This document shows positions 8,505-16,982 of a DNA stretch of 64,000 nt, one piece after another (the stretch's first letter is position 1; every line of letters starts with the position of its first letter). The translations under genes and the position numbers were made by a program. The notes beneath the pieces were generated by a model, which saw nothing but the letters and a program-made list of their open reading frames with translations, did no database searches and was not told where the DNA came from. Source of the stretch: Marinifilum fragile JCM 15579. Lineage in GTDB: Bacteria > Bacteroidota > Bacteroidia > Bacteroidales > Marinifilaceae. The stretch lies in the NCBI RefSeq assembly GCF_001310955.1, contig NZ_BAZX01000007.1:93784-157783 (forward strand), read 5' to 3'.

Positions 8505-8539
8505 AAAAACATCACCACCATCATTAAGATCAAAAGTGA

Positions 8540-8571
8540 AGCCCTCCCAATCCTTATGAGAGGGCTACTTT
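8540..8571 (+). terminator. Probable terminator after sodN
   Basis: AGCCCTC (8540-8546) pairs with GAGGGCT (8560-8566) across a 13-nt loop. The T-rich ACTTTATT follows. Confidence 0.6.
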
Positions 8572-8598
8572 ATTATAAAAGCACAAACAACTTATAAA

Positions 8599-9267
8599 AT
8601 GAGTAACTCAATTTGGTGTTTCGAGAATGTGAATCTATTTCAAATTCTATGTCCACATAAATTAAAGCAATACCAAAAAGATCATTTTGAAGGCTTTAAA
8701 AAAGGAGATGTTATATATTTTCCTGAAGATTCTTCCAAATCCATTTTTATGGTGAGTAAAGGGAAAGTTAAAATAGTTTCCTATAGCGAAGAAGGGGAAG
8801 AAATCGTGAAAGCAATTTTGGGTAAAGGGGAGATTTTTGGAGAGAAAGCTTTATTGGGAGAAGAGAAAAGGGATGATTATGCTTTAGCTTGTATGGAACC
8901 TACTGAACTGTGTCCAATGAAACTTCCGGATATGTATGAATTGATGCGCCAAAATGAAAAGTTTGGTTTGTCCATTTATAAGTTAATCGGCTATAGAATT
9001 AAGAAGATGGAGCGCAGGTTCGAAGCTCTTTTGTATAAAGACGTGAAGACGCGTTTGTGTGAATTTCTTAAAGAAATGGCTGAAGAGAATGGGATTGAAA
9101 GTGGTTCAGAGGTAATTGTAAATCATTTTCTGACGCAAAAAGACTTTGCCGATCTAATTGGCACAAAAAGAGAGACGGTAACCAGACTGTTTAATGAACT
9201 AAAACAGGATGGAATCATAAATTACACAAGAAAAGAAATTCGAATTCGAGGGCTAGAAAATTTATAA
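8599..9267 (+). CDS. Crp/Fnr-family transcriptional regulator
   Basis: The 222-residue protein has an N-terminal cyclic-nucleotide-binding-like beta roll (about 25-115, with KGDVIYFPED and KGEIFGEKALLGEE). A long dimerisation helix follows, then a C-terminal Crp-type winged helix (about 150-220) with recognition region LIGTKRETVTRLFNELK. Its scattered cysteines do not form the FNR iron-sulfur pattern, so direct oxygen sensing by an FNR cluster is not indicated. The effector is unknown. It sits 94 bp after sodN beyond a terminator, so joint regulation is only a possibility. Confidence 0.9.
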   Translation: MSNSIWCFENVNLFQILCPHKLKQYQKDHFEGFKKGDVIYFPEDSSKSIFMVSKGKVKIVSYSEEGEEIVKAILGKGEIFGEKALLGEEKRDDYALACMEPTELCPMKLPDMYELMRQNEKFGLSIYKLIGYRIKKMERRFEALLYKDVKTRLCEFLKEMAEENGIESGSEVIVNHFLTQKDFADLIGTKRETVTRLFNELKQDGIINYTRKEIRIRGLENL

Positions 9268-9374
9268 GAAAATCCACTTTCTGTCCTTTATGTGATACAG
9301 CTTACATTTTTTGGATTGTGAGGAAAGTACTTTTGAATTAAAGTTTTAAAGTATTAATCCAAAAAATGTTTGTT

Positions 9375-10655
9375 ATGAGAAATTTACTATTATTTGCAGT
9401 CGCAAGCTTATTCGTTTTATCTGCTTGCGACGATGACAACGATACATTTCTACCTCCTGTAGCTTCAGGAAACTTTACAGTTACCATAGAAAATGTTCAA
9501 ACTGGAAAGGCTTTCTTTAAATCTGGAACCACTGATGCAGCAGGTCCGGGAGGATCTTATTCCTATACCTTTAATGCAGGTAAAGGTGCATATTTATCGT
9601 TTGCCACCATGTTTGTACAATCCAACGATTTATTTTATGGTTTTGGTGATACAGGTTTAGCGCTTTATGATGCAAATGGAGATGCTGTCACAGGAGATGT
9701 AACCAGTGAAGTAATGCTTTGGGATGCAGGTACAGAGGTGAACGAAGAACCAGGAGTTGGAGTGAATCAAGCCCCACGTCAGTCTGGACCAAATACAGGA
9801 ACTACAGAAAATGGTACTGTGAAAGAAGTTGCTGATGGCTTTACTTATCCGGCAAATGATCAGGTGATCAAAGTAGAGTTAAGTCATGATGGTGGTACAG
9901 AATTTACTGTAACAGTTACCAACGTATCTGATATGTATGCTTTCCAAACTCCAATAGCACCAGGTGTATGGGTTGTGCACAATTCAGGAATGCCAATTTT
10001 TGAGGAAAATATGGCTGCAGTCAATGGGTTGGAAGCCCTGGCAGAAGATGGAGGAAACTCTGATATTGGAATGTATTTAGAAGACAATAGCGGTTTTGTT
10101 TCACCATTTGCACCAGGTGTTTTTGTGGTAAATCATGGCGGATTACCATTGTTTAAAGATGGTAATCCTGATTTTGGGAATGGATTGGAAGCTCTTGCCG
10201 AGGATGGCAGTCCAGCGGATTTAAATGCTTCATTAGAAGGGTTACAAGGTGTTAATGCACATGGAGCATTTTCAGTTCCTGTTGGAGGAAGTGGCGGAGC
10301 ACCAATATTCCCAGGAGAATCATATGAATTTACTTTTGAGGCGAGCGAACTAGATTACTTTAATCTTGCTACAATGTTGGTGCAGTCGAACGATTTGTTT
10401 GTTGCATTCGAAGATAAAGGAATTTACCTATTCAAGAATGGAATTCCGGTAACGGGTGATGTTACAGATCAATTGATGTTATGGGATGCTGGTACCGAAG
10501 TGAATGAGTATCCAGGAGCAGGAAATAATCAAGCGCCACGTCAGAGTGGACCAAATACAGGGGATACAGAAGTGAAAGCAGTTATGGAAGTAAATGATGG
10601 ATTTACTTATCCAGCAATAACAGACTTAATAAGGATTACAATAACAGCTAACTAG
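9375..10655 (+). CDS. Spondin-domain lipoprotein with duplicated domain
   Basis: This predicted exported lipoprotein has signal MRNLLLFAVASLFVLSAC with the Cys as lipid site. I prefer ATG 9375 to 9366 because it begins the signal cleanly. Two spondin_N-like domains are present, at about residues 30-170 and 290-425. Each has the pattern SFATMFVQSNDLF / LATMLVQSNDLF and a near-identical block around LMLWDAGTEVNE followed by NQAPRQSGPNTG. Between them is a twice-repeated segment ending GLEALAEDG. Spondin domains are common in Bacteroidota surface proteins; the ligand is unknown. A strong terminator follows. Confidence 0.88.
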   Translation: MRNLLLFAVASLFVLSACDDDNDTFLPPVASGNFTVTIENVQTGKAFFKSGTTDAAGPGGSYSYTFNAGKGAYLSFATMFVQSNDLFYGFGDTGLALYDANGDAVTGDVTSEVMLWDAGTEVNEEPGVGVNQAPRQSGPNTGTTENGTVKEVADGFTYPANDQVIKVELSHDGGTEFTVTVTNVSDMYAFQTPIAPGVWVVHNSGMPIFEENMAAVNGLEALAEDGGNSDIGMYLEDNSGFVSPFAPGVFVVNHGGLPLFKDGNPDFGNGLEALAEDGSPADLNASLEGLQGVNAHGAFSVPVGGSGGAPIFPGESYEFTFEASELDYFNLATMLVQSNDLFVAFEDKGIYLFKNGIPVTGDVTDQLMLWDAGTEVNEYPGAGNNQAPRQSGPNTGDTEVKAVMEVNDGFTYPAITDLIRITITAN

Positions 10656-10669
10656 TATGTGTCTTTGCA

Positions 10670-10697
10670 AGGAGCTCGATTTTCGGGCTCCTTTTTT
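10670..10697 (+). terminator. Rho-independent terminator after the spondin-domain gene
   Basis: AGGAGCTCG (10670-10678) pairs with CGGGCTCCT (10684-10692) with one G-T pair, followed by a T run to 10697. Confidence 0.85.
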
Positions 10698-10745
10698 ATG
10701 AAGGTCTGGAAAAGTTGAAGAGTTAAAATAGACTATAAGCACAGA

Positions 10746-11981
10746 TTATTTTCTCTCCAATAACAAATAGGCTCCAAATACCTTATTCTGATTAAAACTC
10801 ACCAAAGGCAAATATCCTTCAAACCATTTGCCATCCTTCCATTTCAATGGGTGATTCTTTGCCATTTCTTTATGGAACTGATCGAAAGTAGATTTGGGTT
10901 GAAAATGTACTTTGAATATTCCTTTGGTTTCAGGATGTATATGCTTGTCAAGTTTAAGGGCAAGAATACCCATATTGTATCTCAAATTGATTTCAAGACA
11001 GGGTTGAAGTTTCATTTCTCCATTTTGATCTCTGTATAGCATACAATCAACACCTAAATAGCCAGAGTAATTTTGCGCAACACCACAAGCAATCAAAGCT
11101 TCCTTCAAGTCTTCTGATAACTGTTGCATCTTATCATCAGAAAGAAATTCTTTCATTTCTGTAGGCATTCCACCTAGTTTATTTCCATTATACTGACCAT
11201 TGCTGTTGGTAGCAAAGAAACCATTTCCGATATAATTCAACTCACCTTTGGCATCAATATAATATTGAAGAGAAAAATCGTATTTCTTATTCAATAAAGG
11301 CTCAACCATTACATAGCCCTGAATACCCAAGGTGCCATTAATCCATTGTATGATGGAATCATTTAGGTGAGACTGACGAAGCACTTGCAGGCCTCTACCC
11401 GAAGAACTCCACGGAGCTTTAATCACGATCTGTTTCCACTGATTAATCAGATTTTCAATTTCGGAAACAGAAGTACATATTTTAGCAATTTGTTTCTTTT
11501 CGATATAGAAAGAATTGTTGGTGTGATCCAGAAAAAAGTTCAATACTTCCAATGCCTTTTTGCGACTATATAAATCCTTGTGATCCGCCTTCCATTCAGC
11601 ATTGGGGCGATTCTTAAATTCTGGCTGACAAGAATCTTTAAGGTGTTTGAAAATGTGATGAATTCTTGGACTCCATCCCCAAGGTTCCAAACTCTCTTTG
11701 GTAGATTTTACAAAGTCTTTATCCTGTATAGATGATTCGAACAGTTTGAATTCTGGCAAAGAAATACCAGCTTCTTGCATAAGCTTTATAAACTCCTGAT
11801 CAGGCAACTGATTGACCAAAATCACATCTTTTTCATCGGCAAAATGCATGGGCAAAACATCTATATCCTTCTCAAATCGCGAAAGTGTTTTATTCGGCAT
11901 ATAGCTTACTGTACCATTGGCAATGGCAATTTCGCATGTTGGGTTATAGATAAATATTTTAGGAAGTATTTCGCTGCTCAT
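10746..11981 (-). CDS. ATP-grasp fold protein of unknown substrate
   Basis: A 411-residue cytosolic protein, conserved as hypothetical in Bacteroidota as far as I recall. The C-terminal half shows ATP-grasp features: KAPWSSSGRGLQVL (about residue 195, nucleotide-binding loop), MVEPLL, GYLGVDCMLY and the metal-binding EINLRYNMG near 345. Such enzymes join a carboxylate to an amine or thiol using ATP. The N-terminal ~180 residues match nothing I can name. I placed the start at ATG 11981 (MSSEILPKIFIYNP) rather than 12020, because the upstream 13 codons look non-coding. No partner genes are adjacent. Confidence 0.8.
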   Translation of the reverse strand: MSSEILPKIFIYNPTCEIAIANGTVSYMPNKTLSRFEKDIDVLPMHFADEKDVILVNQLPDQEFIKLMQEAGISLPEFKLFESSIQDKDFVKSTKESLEPWGWSPRIHHIFKHLKDSCQPEFKNRPNAEWKADHKDLYSRKKALEVLNFFLDHTNNSFYIEKKQIAKICTSVSEIENLINQWKQIVIKAPWSSSGRGLQVLRQSHLNDSIIQWINGTLGIQGYVMVEPLLNKKYDFSLQYYIDAKGELNYIGNGFFATNSNGQYNGNKLGGMPTEMKEFLSDDKMQQLSEDLKEALIACGVAQNYSGYLGVDCMLYRDQNGEMKLQPCLEINLRYNMGILALKLDKHIHPETKGIFKVHFQPKSTFDQFHKEMAKNHPLKWKDGKWFEGYLPLVSFNQNKVFGAYLLLERK

Positions 11982-12194
11982 GTTTAGATTCTTGGTTTTG
12001 ATGAGGCAAAAGTAGCTCAAATCAGTATATATTTGTCATTCGAGTAGAATTTTTCTGATACCATTTAAATCTCAGAGTAAGCTAAGCGAACTATGGGATA
12101 TTAAATTGACATGCCGATATATAATTAGTGAGGCATTTGGAGTAAAACGAACAATTGACTCATACTAATTAATAATCGGTACAAACATTAATTT

Positions 12195-12905
12195 ATGATA
12201 TTTCCTAAGCCTCTTGTTCATGGCAAATTCCTTCGTCGATACAAAAGATTTTTAACAGATATGAAACTGGATAGTGGTGAAGTTGTGATTGCACATACCT
12301 CAAATTCCGGCAGTATGAAATCATGCCTGGAGGAAGGAGCGGAGGTGTATCTCACCCATGTTGATGATCCCAAACGTAAAACCCAATACACATGGGAGAT
12401 GATCAGGATCAATGGCGATTGGGTAGGGATCAATACAGCGGTTCCCAATATATTGGTTTATGAAGCTGTGCTGAATCAGGAAATAGAAGCCTTAAAGGGT
12501 TATACTATAGTAAAACGAGAAGTGAAATTCGAGGATAGCCGTTTCGATGTATTTGCCAGCAATGAGGATGAGGAATGTTTTATTGAGGTGAAGAACGTTA
12601 GTTTAAAGGATGGAAAATATGCTCGTTTCCCCGATGCGGTAACCACAAGGGGAAAGAAACATCTGGAAACTTTAATGAGAGTAAAAGCAGAAGGTAAACG
12701 CGCTGTAATGGTGTATGTAATTCAACGCAGCGATGTAGAAATCTTCACGCCAGCCTTCGATATCGATCCTGATTATGCCGCAACACTAAAAAAAGCTTAC
12801 GAGAGTGGAGTAGAGGTATATCCGATTCGTGCTGCTGTAAGTCCTGAGAAAATTGAATTGGTAGAAATTCTTCCTTTTCAGTTATCAGTGAACAGTTATC
12901 AGTAA
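12195..12905 (+). CDS. sfsA: SfsA family protein (DNA/RNA nuclease-like)
   Basis: SfsA was named for stimulating maltose fermentation in E. coli and has a PD-(D/E)XK nuclease-like C-terminal domain. Family landmarks are present: an N-terminal OB-like part starting FPKPLVHGKFLRRYKRF, SNSGSMKSCLE, GINTAVPNILVYEAV, and the nuclease-like EVKNVSL with ARFPDAVTTRGKKHL. The final eight residues (QLSVNSYQ) come from a low-complexity direct repeat that overlaps the gene end, so the native C-terminus ends near ILPF. The physiological role is uncertain. Confidence 0.92.
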   Translation: MIFPKPLVHGKFLRRYKRFLTDMKLDSGEVVIAHTSNSGSMKSCLEEGAEVYLTHVDDPKRKTQYTWEMIRINGDWVGINTAVPNILVYEAVLNQEIEALKGYTIVKREVKFEDSRFDVFASNEDEECFIEVKNVSLKDGKYARFPDAVTTRGKKHLETLMRVKAEGKRAVMVYVIQRSDVEIFTPAFDIDPDYAATLKKAYESGVEVYPIRAAVSPEKIELVEILPFQLSVNSYQ

Positions 12906-12906
12906 T
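12880..12906. repeat. CAGTTATCAGTGAACAGTTATCAG simple direct repeat
   Basis: CAGTTATCAG occurs twice, separated by TGAA, straddling the sfsA stop codon. The reverse complement contains ACTGTTCACTGAT, which is shared with the repeat at 24499-24530 after the fumarase gene. This suggests a dispersed family of gene-end repeats. Confidence 0.5.
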
Positions 12907-13005
12907 CAAAAGCACGCTTGCAGCGACCAAAGTCTCCCTTTCAGGGGAGGGATTCAAGGTGTGTGTTGAATACTTTTTTCTACATTTGCACAAAATCCAA
13001 TAGAA

Positions 13006-13538
13006 ATGAACGAAAAGGCAAGAGAAGAATTGGCAAAGTATCGTCAATTAAGAGATGAAGTAAGTGAGTTGAGTGAGAAACTGGCAAATCTGCACAAAGA
13101 TCAAATGGCATGTAAGAAAGGTTGTTCGGAGTGTTGTATGAATTTTCAGATATTACCAGTAGAGTATTTTGCGATTCTTGATGAGTTGAGAAAGAATCCT
13201 CCGGCACAATACCGAGAACTGGATGATGAGGCAGAGGAATGTAACTTCCTGATTGATGATTTGTGTCAGATCTATGCATCACGTCCATTTATTTGTCGAA
13301 CTCACGGACTTCCGCTATTATATATGAATCAGGGAGCGATGCCTGGGAGTTATCGGCTTGTCCGCTAAACTTTACCAATTTTGATGACTTTCATGCAGAG
13401 AATACCTATCCTCAGGATACCTACAACAGCAAAATCTTCATGATTAATAAAGAGTTTATCAGGCATTACGAGGCGGAACAATTTGGGGATTTCGATTTGA
13501 TTCCCGTTAATCGATTGGTAGTGAATTTGAAGAAATAA
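13006..13538 (+). pseudogene. YkgJ-family cysteine-cluster protein, frameshifted by one missing base
   Basis: The protein belongs to the CxxCxxCC zinc/iron chelatase-like family, which may bind Fe-S or metal. The first part (ATG 13006) has the cluster CKKGCSECC near residue 37, then LCQIYASRPFICRTHGLPLLYMNQG. It then falls out of frame and stops at 13368. The -1 frame supplies the expected continuation DAWELSACPLNFTNFDDF down to the stop at 13538. Inserting one G in GGAGCGAT (13333-13340) restores NQGADAWELSACP. The intact product would be about 177 residues. Confidence 0.8.
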
Positions 13539-13657
13539 AGTATCACATAGGAGCGTTTTACGAAAAGAACGCTAAGATTTTACATACAAATAGCGCATAG
13601 ATTCAATACTTCTTTGCGCTATTTTCATTTTTACAAATGACTTTAAAATACAGGCAG

Positions 13658-14967
13658 TTAATTTAACTGCGGGTTCTTTGCTTTTCCTGATAGAAGGAGA
13701 AGAATCACTACGAGTGCCACACCAATATATCCTGCAAGGAAGTAATTTCCGGTAAGTGTATAAATTCTGCTAAAGAACAAAGGAGCAATTGCGCTGGCAA
13801 AAACAATAAGCGACATGGATAATCCGCTAATAGCTCCCAAATGCTTGCGCCCGAAGAATCGAGCCAGGTAAGCGATGCCAATACTGCAAATAATCCTCCC
13901 ATAACACCATTGCCAAATATTAAAATGTAGTATCCTATAGGATAATTAAGAATTGCCACGCCAAGTGCCGATAACAAACATCCAATTAAATACACCAATA
14001 AAAGTTTTTGCAATCGTGTATAATCGCTAAGAATATTTCCCACAAAGGCAGTGATAATAGAAACGATAGATGTGGGTATAAATACGCTTAGGGCTTTTTG
14101 CTCGGAGTAACCGCATGAATCGAATATAGAGATCACATTAAATGTAAAACCTGTAACAAAGAAAGCGCTAAAGCATAAGGCAAGGGCAAAAATCCAAAAT
14201 ACCCATGTGCTGCGAGCTTCGGGTAAAGTATAGTCTCTTTTGGGTGTAAAAGAAGTGTTGTTCTTCGATTTTACTTCAAGTACTTTTCCATCTGGTATTA
14301 AACCACATTCTTCAGGATTATCTCGATAAACGATAAATGCAAAAAGCACGAACAAAAGGGTTAATATTGCCAATATCTGGTATGCGCTTCTCCAATCGAA
14401 TTCACCAATTAGCATGGCTATAAACAAAGGTGCAACTGCAAAACCAAAGGATTGAATGGCACTGGAAATGCTATTGGCTAAACCTCTGCGTTTGTCGAAC
14501 CATTTCATGATAAGGTTGCGCGATGCAAGAGTTAATACCCCTTGTCCCGAAAAGCGCAATAGAAAGAAGAAGATGGATACCATTGCAAATGAAACCACAG
14601 AATATTTAATGCTGAAGGCTTTTGATAATCCGCTTGCTATGCCTGTTGAAGCAGCAAATAGCATTAGCGTAATGGCAAGGGTTAATGCCGCAATAATGGC
14701 AGTAAATCTTGCTCCGAATTTGTCGTATATTTTACCCGCATAGGTCAATAGGGTAGAACTCGCTACGGTTCCGATTAAATAAGCAGTGCTCAGCACATCT
14801 CTGCTCAATTGCAATTCGTCAATTAAATAATCGGTAAAGACAGAAACTCCAATGGTTTGTCCGGGAATACTGCAAAGTACGCCAATAGTACCGGCAGCCA
14901 TACTTACCCAGCCATAGAATAATGGAAATTTTGCTGGTGCAAAAGGAAAATTCGGATTTCTTCTCAT
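13658..14967 (-). pseudogene. MFS transporter (OFA/MCT-like), frameshifted near its C-terminus
   Basis: A 12-helix major facilitator carrier resembling the oxalate/formate-antiporter and monocarboxylate families. The N-terminus PLFYGWVSMAAGTIGV, the YDKFGAR loop after helix 2, MKWFDKRRGLANS and the central NPEECGLIPDGK are family-typical. The long frame reads to about 13862 (GLFAVLASLTWL), then shifts. The true end, RFFGRKHLGAISGLSMS to AKNPQLN, lies in another frame and stops at 13658. One extra C restores it (CTCGA to CTCCGA on the coding strand, about 13858-13863). The repaired protein has about 436 residues. Substrate not determinable. Confidence 0.85.
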
Positions 14968-15080
14968 TCAAATGTTGATTGATTGTTATAGAATTAGCAA
15001 AGGTAATCGATTTTGTTTATCCATTGATCGAAATTAAATTATAGCTAGTTAACAATTTATTAAGGAATTACTTTCTATTT

Positions 15081-15088
15081 TAGATTTG
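15081..15088 (+). promoter_or_regulatory. Bacteroidota -7 promoter element before doxX
   Basis: TAGATTTG matches the TAnnTTTG -7 consensus and lies 19 bp before the doxX start. No clear -33 TTTG is seen. Confidence 0.45.
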
Positions 15089-15107
15089 AAATTAATAAAA
15101 CTGAAGA

Positions 15108-15506
15108 ATGGAAAATTTAGGAAAATTACTACTTAGAGTAAGTGTTGCAGGTTTAATGTTACCGCATGGTATTCACAAATTGATGCATGGCATTGGAGGT
15201 GTAAAATATGTGCTTGGACAAGCTGGTATGCCGCAGTTTTTATCGTATGGAGTTTATGTTGGTGAAATTGTAGCTCCTATATTGATGATTCTAGGATTAT
15301 ATACCAGAGTTTCCGGATTATTGATTTCGTTTACCATATTGGTAGCCACAGCAGCGGCTCATGCTCACGAAATATTTAAATTTACCGAATATGGTGGTTT
15401 GGTTGTAGAACTAAATGCACTTTATATATTTGGAGCATTGGCTGTAGCACTTCTCGGACCTGGTAAGTTTAGATTAGGAAATCAAAGAGGTTTTTGGAAG
15501 GAATGA
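15108..15506 (+). CDS. DoxX family membrane protein
   Basis: A 132-residue inner-membrane protein with four predicted helices. It has the DoxX/SURF4-like start GKLLLRVSVAGLMLPHGIHKL, where the His-rich LPHGIHKLMHG is typical, and the motif AAAHAHEIF in helix 3. Members have been linked to oxidoreductase or detoxification complexes in a few organisms, but the general role is unclear. It appears monocistronic, with a terminator about 75 bp downstream. Confidence 0.88.
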   Translation: MENLGKLLLRVSVAGLMLPHGIHKLMHGIGGVKYVLGQAGMPQFLSYGVYVGEIVAPILMILGLYTRVSGLLISFTILVATAAAHAHEIFKFTEYGGLVVELNALYIFGALAVALLGPGKFRLGNQRGFWKE

Positions 15507-15578
15507 TAACAGTTTCCATAGTACTCCTTCTGGGGTGTAGAGGGTGATTTCATAAATTAACAATAGATTAAGAAATAG

Positions 15579-15625
15579 AACTCGAAATACATTGTACATT
15601 TGTACTTGTACTTCGAGTTTTTTTT
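15579..15625 (+). terminator. Terminator after doxX, ending at the MATE start codon
   Basis: AACTCGAA (15579-15586) and TTCGAGTT (15612-15619) form a perfect 8-bp stem around a 25-nt loop, followed by T residues to 15625. The next base begins the MATE ATG. A TACATTTG (-7-like) lies in the loop at 15595-15602. Confidence 0.65.
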
Positions 15626-16978
15626 ATGATCAGATATATAACTCACTTTTTTCAACGAGAACAACAATATTCAGCAGTAGGAAAAGATCTATTTAAATTG
15701 GCTATTCCAATTATTGGGTCTTATTTATTGCACACAGCTTATAATCTTACCGATATGATATGGGTAGGATCATTGGGAAGTAATGCAGTAGCGGCAGTTG
15801 GGTCGGCAGGTTTCTTTCTTCATCTGGGATGGGCTATGGCATCAATTGTTACGGTTGGTGCAAACATTAAAATTTCACATTCAGTAGGAGCCAAGGATGA
15901 GGAAGGTGCTGGTAGATTTGCTACCTCTGCACTTTGGGGAATTGGAATTATCGCCACGGTATTTTCAGCTATATTCTGGGGATTCCCCGAACAGTTCATC
16001 AACTTCTTCCAAATGCAGGATCCGGAGGTGAATGAAATGGCCACTTCTTATTTGGTGATTAGCACATTTGGAGTGATATTAAGCTATGCCAATCTCCTAT
16101 TTATTAGCATGTTTAATGCACACTCCAAAACAAAAATATCCTTTAAAGCCAGTTTAATTGGAACTGCGGCAAATATTGTACTCGATCCTATATTAATCTT
16201 TGGTTTCTCGTTAGGAGTTGATGGAGCTGCTTATGCTACCATTATTGGACGATTACTGAGTTTGGTTTATTTTCTATTCATCTATAAAAAGACTGCCAAT
16301 ATTAATTTCTATGGCATTCTACCATGCATGGATAAATTTAAAAACATTTTTGCGGTGGGTGCACCAGCAGCGGTTCAGCGAATATCATTCTCGATAATTT
16401 ATATTTTCCTTGCTCGAATTATTGCCGAATGGGGGCCCAATGCCATTGCAGTGCAAAAAATTGGTGTACAAATAGAATCGATTACATTTATGATAGTAGG
16501 TGGTTTTATGCAGGCAGTTACTATTATGGTGGGACAGAGCTATGGAGCTAAAAATCTAACTGAAGTTCCGAATATTTACAAGGCAGGATGGAGAATGTCT
16601 TTTGCCGTTGGATCAGTAACTACCCTTATTTTTCTATTATTACCTGAAACCTTATTCTCGATATTTGTTCCTGAACAGGAAAGTATTCTAATGGGTAAGG
16701 AATATTTAATGATTTTAGCAGTTTCTCAGCTATTTATGTGTCTGGAGATGATTAATGCCGGGGTATTTAATGGTTTGGGAAAAACAAATATATCGGCAAC
16801 CGTAAGTGTTATTTTTACATCATTGCGTTTGCCGGGAGCATACTTCCTGGGCTTTTATACATTTTTAAGTTTAAATGGTGTATGGTGGAGTATCACAGGA
16901 AGTAGTATATTGAAGGGAATTGTAATGTATTTGCTACTTAGAGAATATATGAAGAAAAATACTTTTGGAAAAATTTAA
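15626..16978 (+). CDS. MATE family cation-coupled efflux transporter
   Basis: A 450-residue inner-membrane exporter with about 12 helices in two homologous halves. The N-half has LAIPIIGSYLLHTAYNLTDMIWVG and the C-half has GAPAAVQRISFSIIY, both typical of NorM/DinF-like MATE proteins. These use Na+ or H+ gradients to export drugs or metabolites. The start codon follows directly after the T run of a terminator hairpin. The stop codon lies just before gshF, so the two are probably co-transcribed. Confidence 0.9.
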   Translation: MIRYITHFFQREQQYSAVGKDLFKLAIPIIGSYLLHTAYNLTDMIWVGSLGSNAVAAVGSAGFFLHLGWAMASIVTVGANIKISHSVGAKDEEGAGRFATSALWGIGIIATVFSAIFWGFPEQFINFFQMQDPEVNEMATSYLVISTFGVILSYANLLFISMFNAHSKTKISFKASLIGTAANIVLDPILIFGFSLGVDGAAYATIIGRLLSLVYFLFIYKKTANINFYGILPCMDKFKNIFAVGAPAAVQRISFSIIYIFLARIIAEWGPNAIAVQKIGVQIESITFMIVGGFMQAVTIMVGQSYGAKNLTEVPNIYKAGWRMSFAVGSVTTLIFLLLPETLFSIFVPEQESILMGKEYLMILAVSQLFMCLEMINAGVFNGLGKTNISATVSVIFTSLRLPGAYFLGFYTFLSLNGVWWSITGSSILKGIVMYLLLREYMKKNTFGKI

Positions 16979-16982
16979 TAAG

